Shown here: piece by piece, positions 5,833-6,304 of the stretch
How positions within the stretch are numbered: the stretch's first letter is position 1
Layout: each line of letters starts with the position of its first letter
Assembly: GCA_018812465.1 (NCBI GenBank)
Contig: JAHJCS010000026.1
Location: 1 to 6,304, forward strand
Source: Nanobdellota archaeon
GTDB lineage: Archaea; Nanobdellota; Nanobdellia; Woesearchaeales; UBA12501
DNA: 6,304 nt
Direction of reading: 5' to 3'
Program-made: the position numbers and the translations under genes
The notes under the pieces: model-generated
Databases searched by the model: none
What the model saw: the letters and a program-made list of their open reading frames with translations, nothing else
Told to the model about the DNA's origin: nothing

Positions 5833-6304
5833 TCAGGCCGCTAGTCTTTCAACAACTGTCTCTAATCCTGATACAACTCTTTCATCTCTTGGTCTCATGT
5901 CCGGCTCGAATCTTTTTCCAAGGAGATGCTGGATTCCAATTATATATCTAACTGCAATCTCAAGCCTCTGCTCATCAGTATACCCCTGGTCTCCTTTTGA
6001 GAACTGTCTTGCGAACTCTTTAGAATATGACTTAGGCTTGAGCTGATCTATCTCTCCTTCTGAAAGAAGTTTCATCTGCTCTTCATAATCAGACAATAGC
6101 CACCATCTTGATGAATCAAGGGTATAAAGTTCATCAGCAGAGACTATTTTTCTGTCTCTTGTGATACCATGCTCTGTCTTTGTGTCAACAAATATCAGTC
6201 CTTTCTGTCTTGCGTATTCTGAGATTATACCAAAAGCCATCATTGAAGCATTTCTGATCTGCGCATATTCCTCTCTGCTGCATATGCTATGTTCAAAAAG
6301 CCAT
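5833..6304 (-). CDS. purC: SAICAR synthetase (PurC), C-terminal part; gene continues beyond the right edge
   Basis: 156 residues are visible before the TGA; the 5' end lies outside the window, and the reading frame is open to the edge. The Met at 6243 is internal, because the frame continues upstream with residues that fit the family (REEYAQIRNAS). PurC joins aspartate to CAIR with ATP to form SAICAR, the substrate of PurB encoded next to it. Diagnostic motifs are FVDTKTEHG (the family's ADTKFEFG strand, with Asp, Lys and Glu kept but both Phe changed), SADELYTLDSSRWW (the family's DEVLTPDSSRFW, contacting nucleotide and substrate) and YSKEFARQF (the family's SFDKQFVRD-type segment). It ends RLAA and is followed after 2 nt by the purB ATG, so the two are almost certainly cotranscribed. 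Whether the N-terminal ATP-binding half is intact cannot be seen. Confidence 0.88.
   Translation of the reverse strand, partial: WLFEHSICSREEYAQIRNASMMAFGIISEYARQKGLIFVDTKTEHGITRDRKIVSADELYTLDSSRWWLLSDYEEQMKLLSEGEIDQLKPKSYSKEFARQFSKGDQGYTDEQRLEIAVRYIIGIQHLLGKRFEPDMRPRDERVVSGLETVVERLAA

Noticed and set aside
5833..6243. A complete 136-residue protein starting at the ATG at 6243
   Set aside because: The same frame stays open to the window edge with PurC-like residues upstream, and PurC is normally 230 residues or longer, so this is the tail of a longer gene.

Overview
The window looks archaeal. Arg codons are mostly AGA/AGG and Ile is often ATA. Two genes have GGGGTG/GGGTGGGG-type ribosome binding sites, and there are AT-rich TATA-like elements rather than bacterial -35/-10 pairs. 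The first gene also encodes an AbrB-PhoU regulator of a typically archaeal design. A small-genome (DPANN-type) or euryarchaeal lineage is plausible, but the lineage is inferred; no rRNA, tRNA or other marker gene is present.

Layout. On the + strand, 52-1014 encodes an AbrB/SpoVT-headed PhoU-domain protein. It converges on a block of purine genes that are all on the - strand. Read in their own direction these are purC (3' part only, running off the right edge), purB (2 nt after purC), a 227-bp intergenic region, guaB (IMP dehydrogenase), and a purA-family gene whose ATG overlaps the guaB stop by one base (TAATG). The gap between the convergent genes is only 36 bp. No stretch over 300 bp lacks a gene.

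Function. PurC and PurB carry out the SAICAR-to-AICAR steps of de novo IMP synthesis, and PurB also cleaves adenylosuccinate. GuaB takes IMP to XMP (GMP branch) and PurA takes IMP to adenylosuccinate (AMP branch). The cluster therefore holds the branch point around IMP, with the first enzymes of the two branches apparently translationally coupled.

What stands out. The PurA-family protein keeps the fold motifs and the guanine-nucleotide end (WGDEG, DHGTYPYVT, GRPRR, TKLD, GTGP). It has lost the NAGHT segment with the catalytic His, the P-loop Lys, the TTGRGIGP loop and the IMP-contacting Gln, and it carries an insertion of about 32 residues before the GRPRR loop. PurB breaks the nearly invariant GSSxMPxKxNP signature at Met (GSSADPSKTNP). 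GuaB is of the Tritrichomonas foetus-like IMPDH type with an enlarged CBS region. Together these suggest a divergent purine branch whose PurA step may use altered chemistry or a different substrate. That is a hypothesis; the residue differences are seen directly against family sequences recalled from memory.
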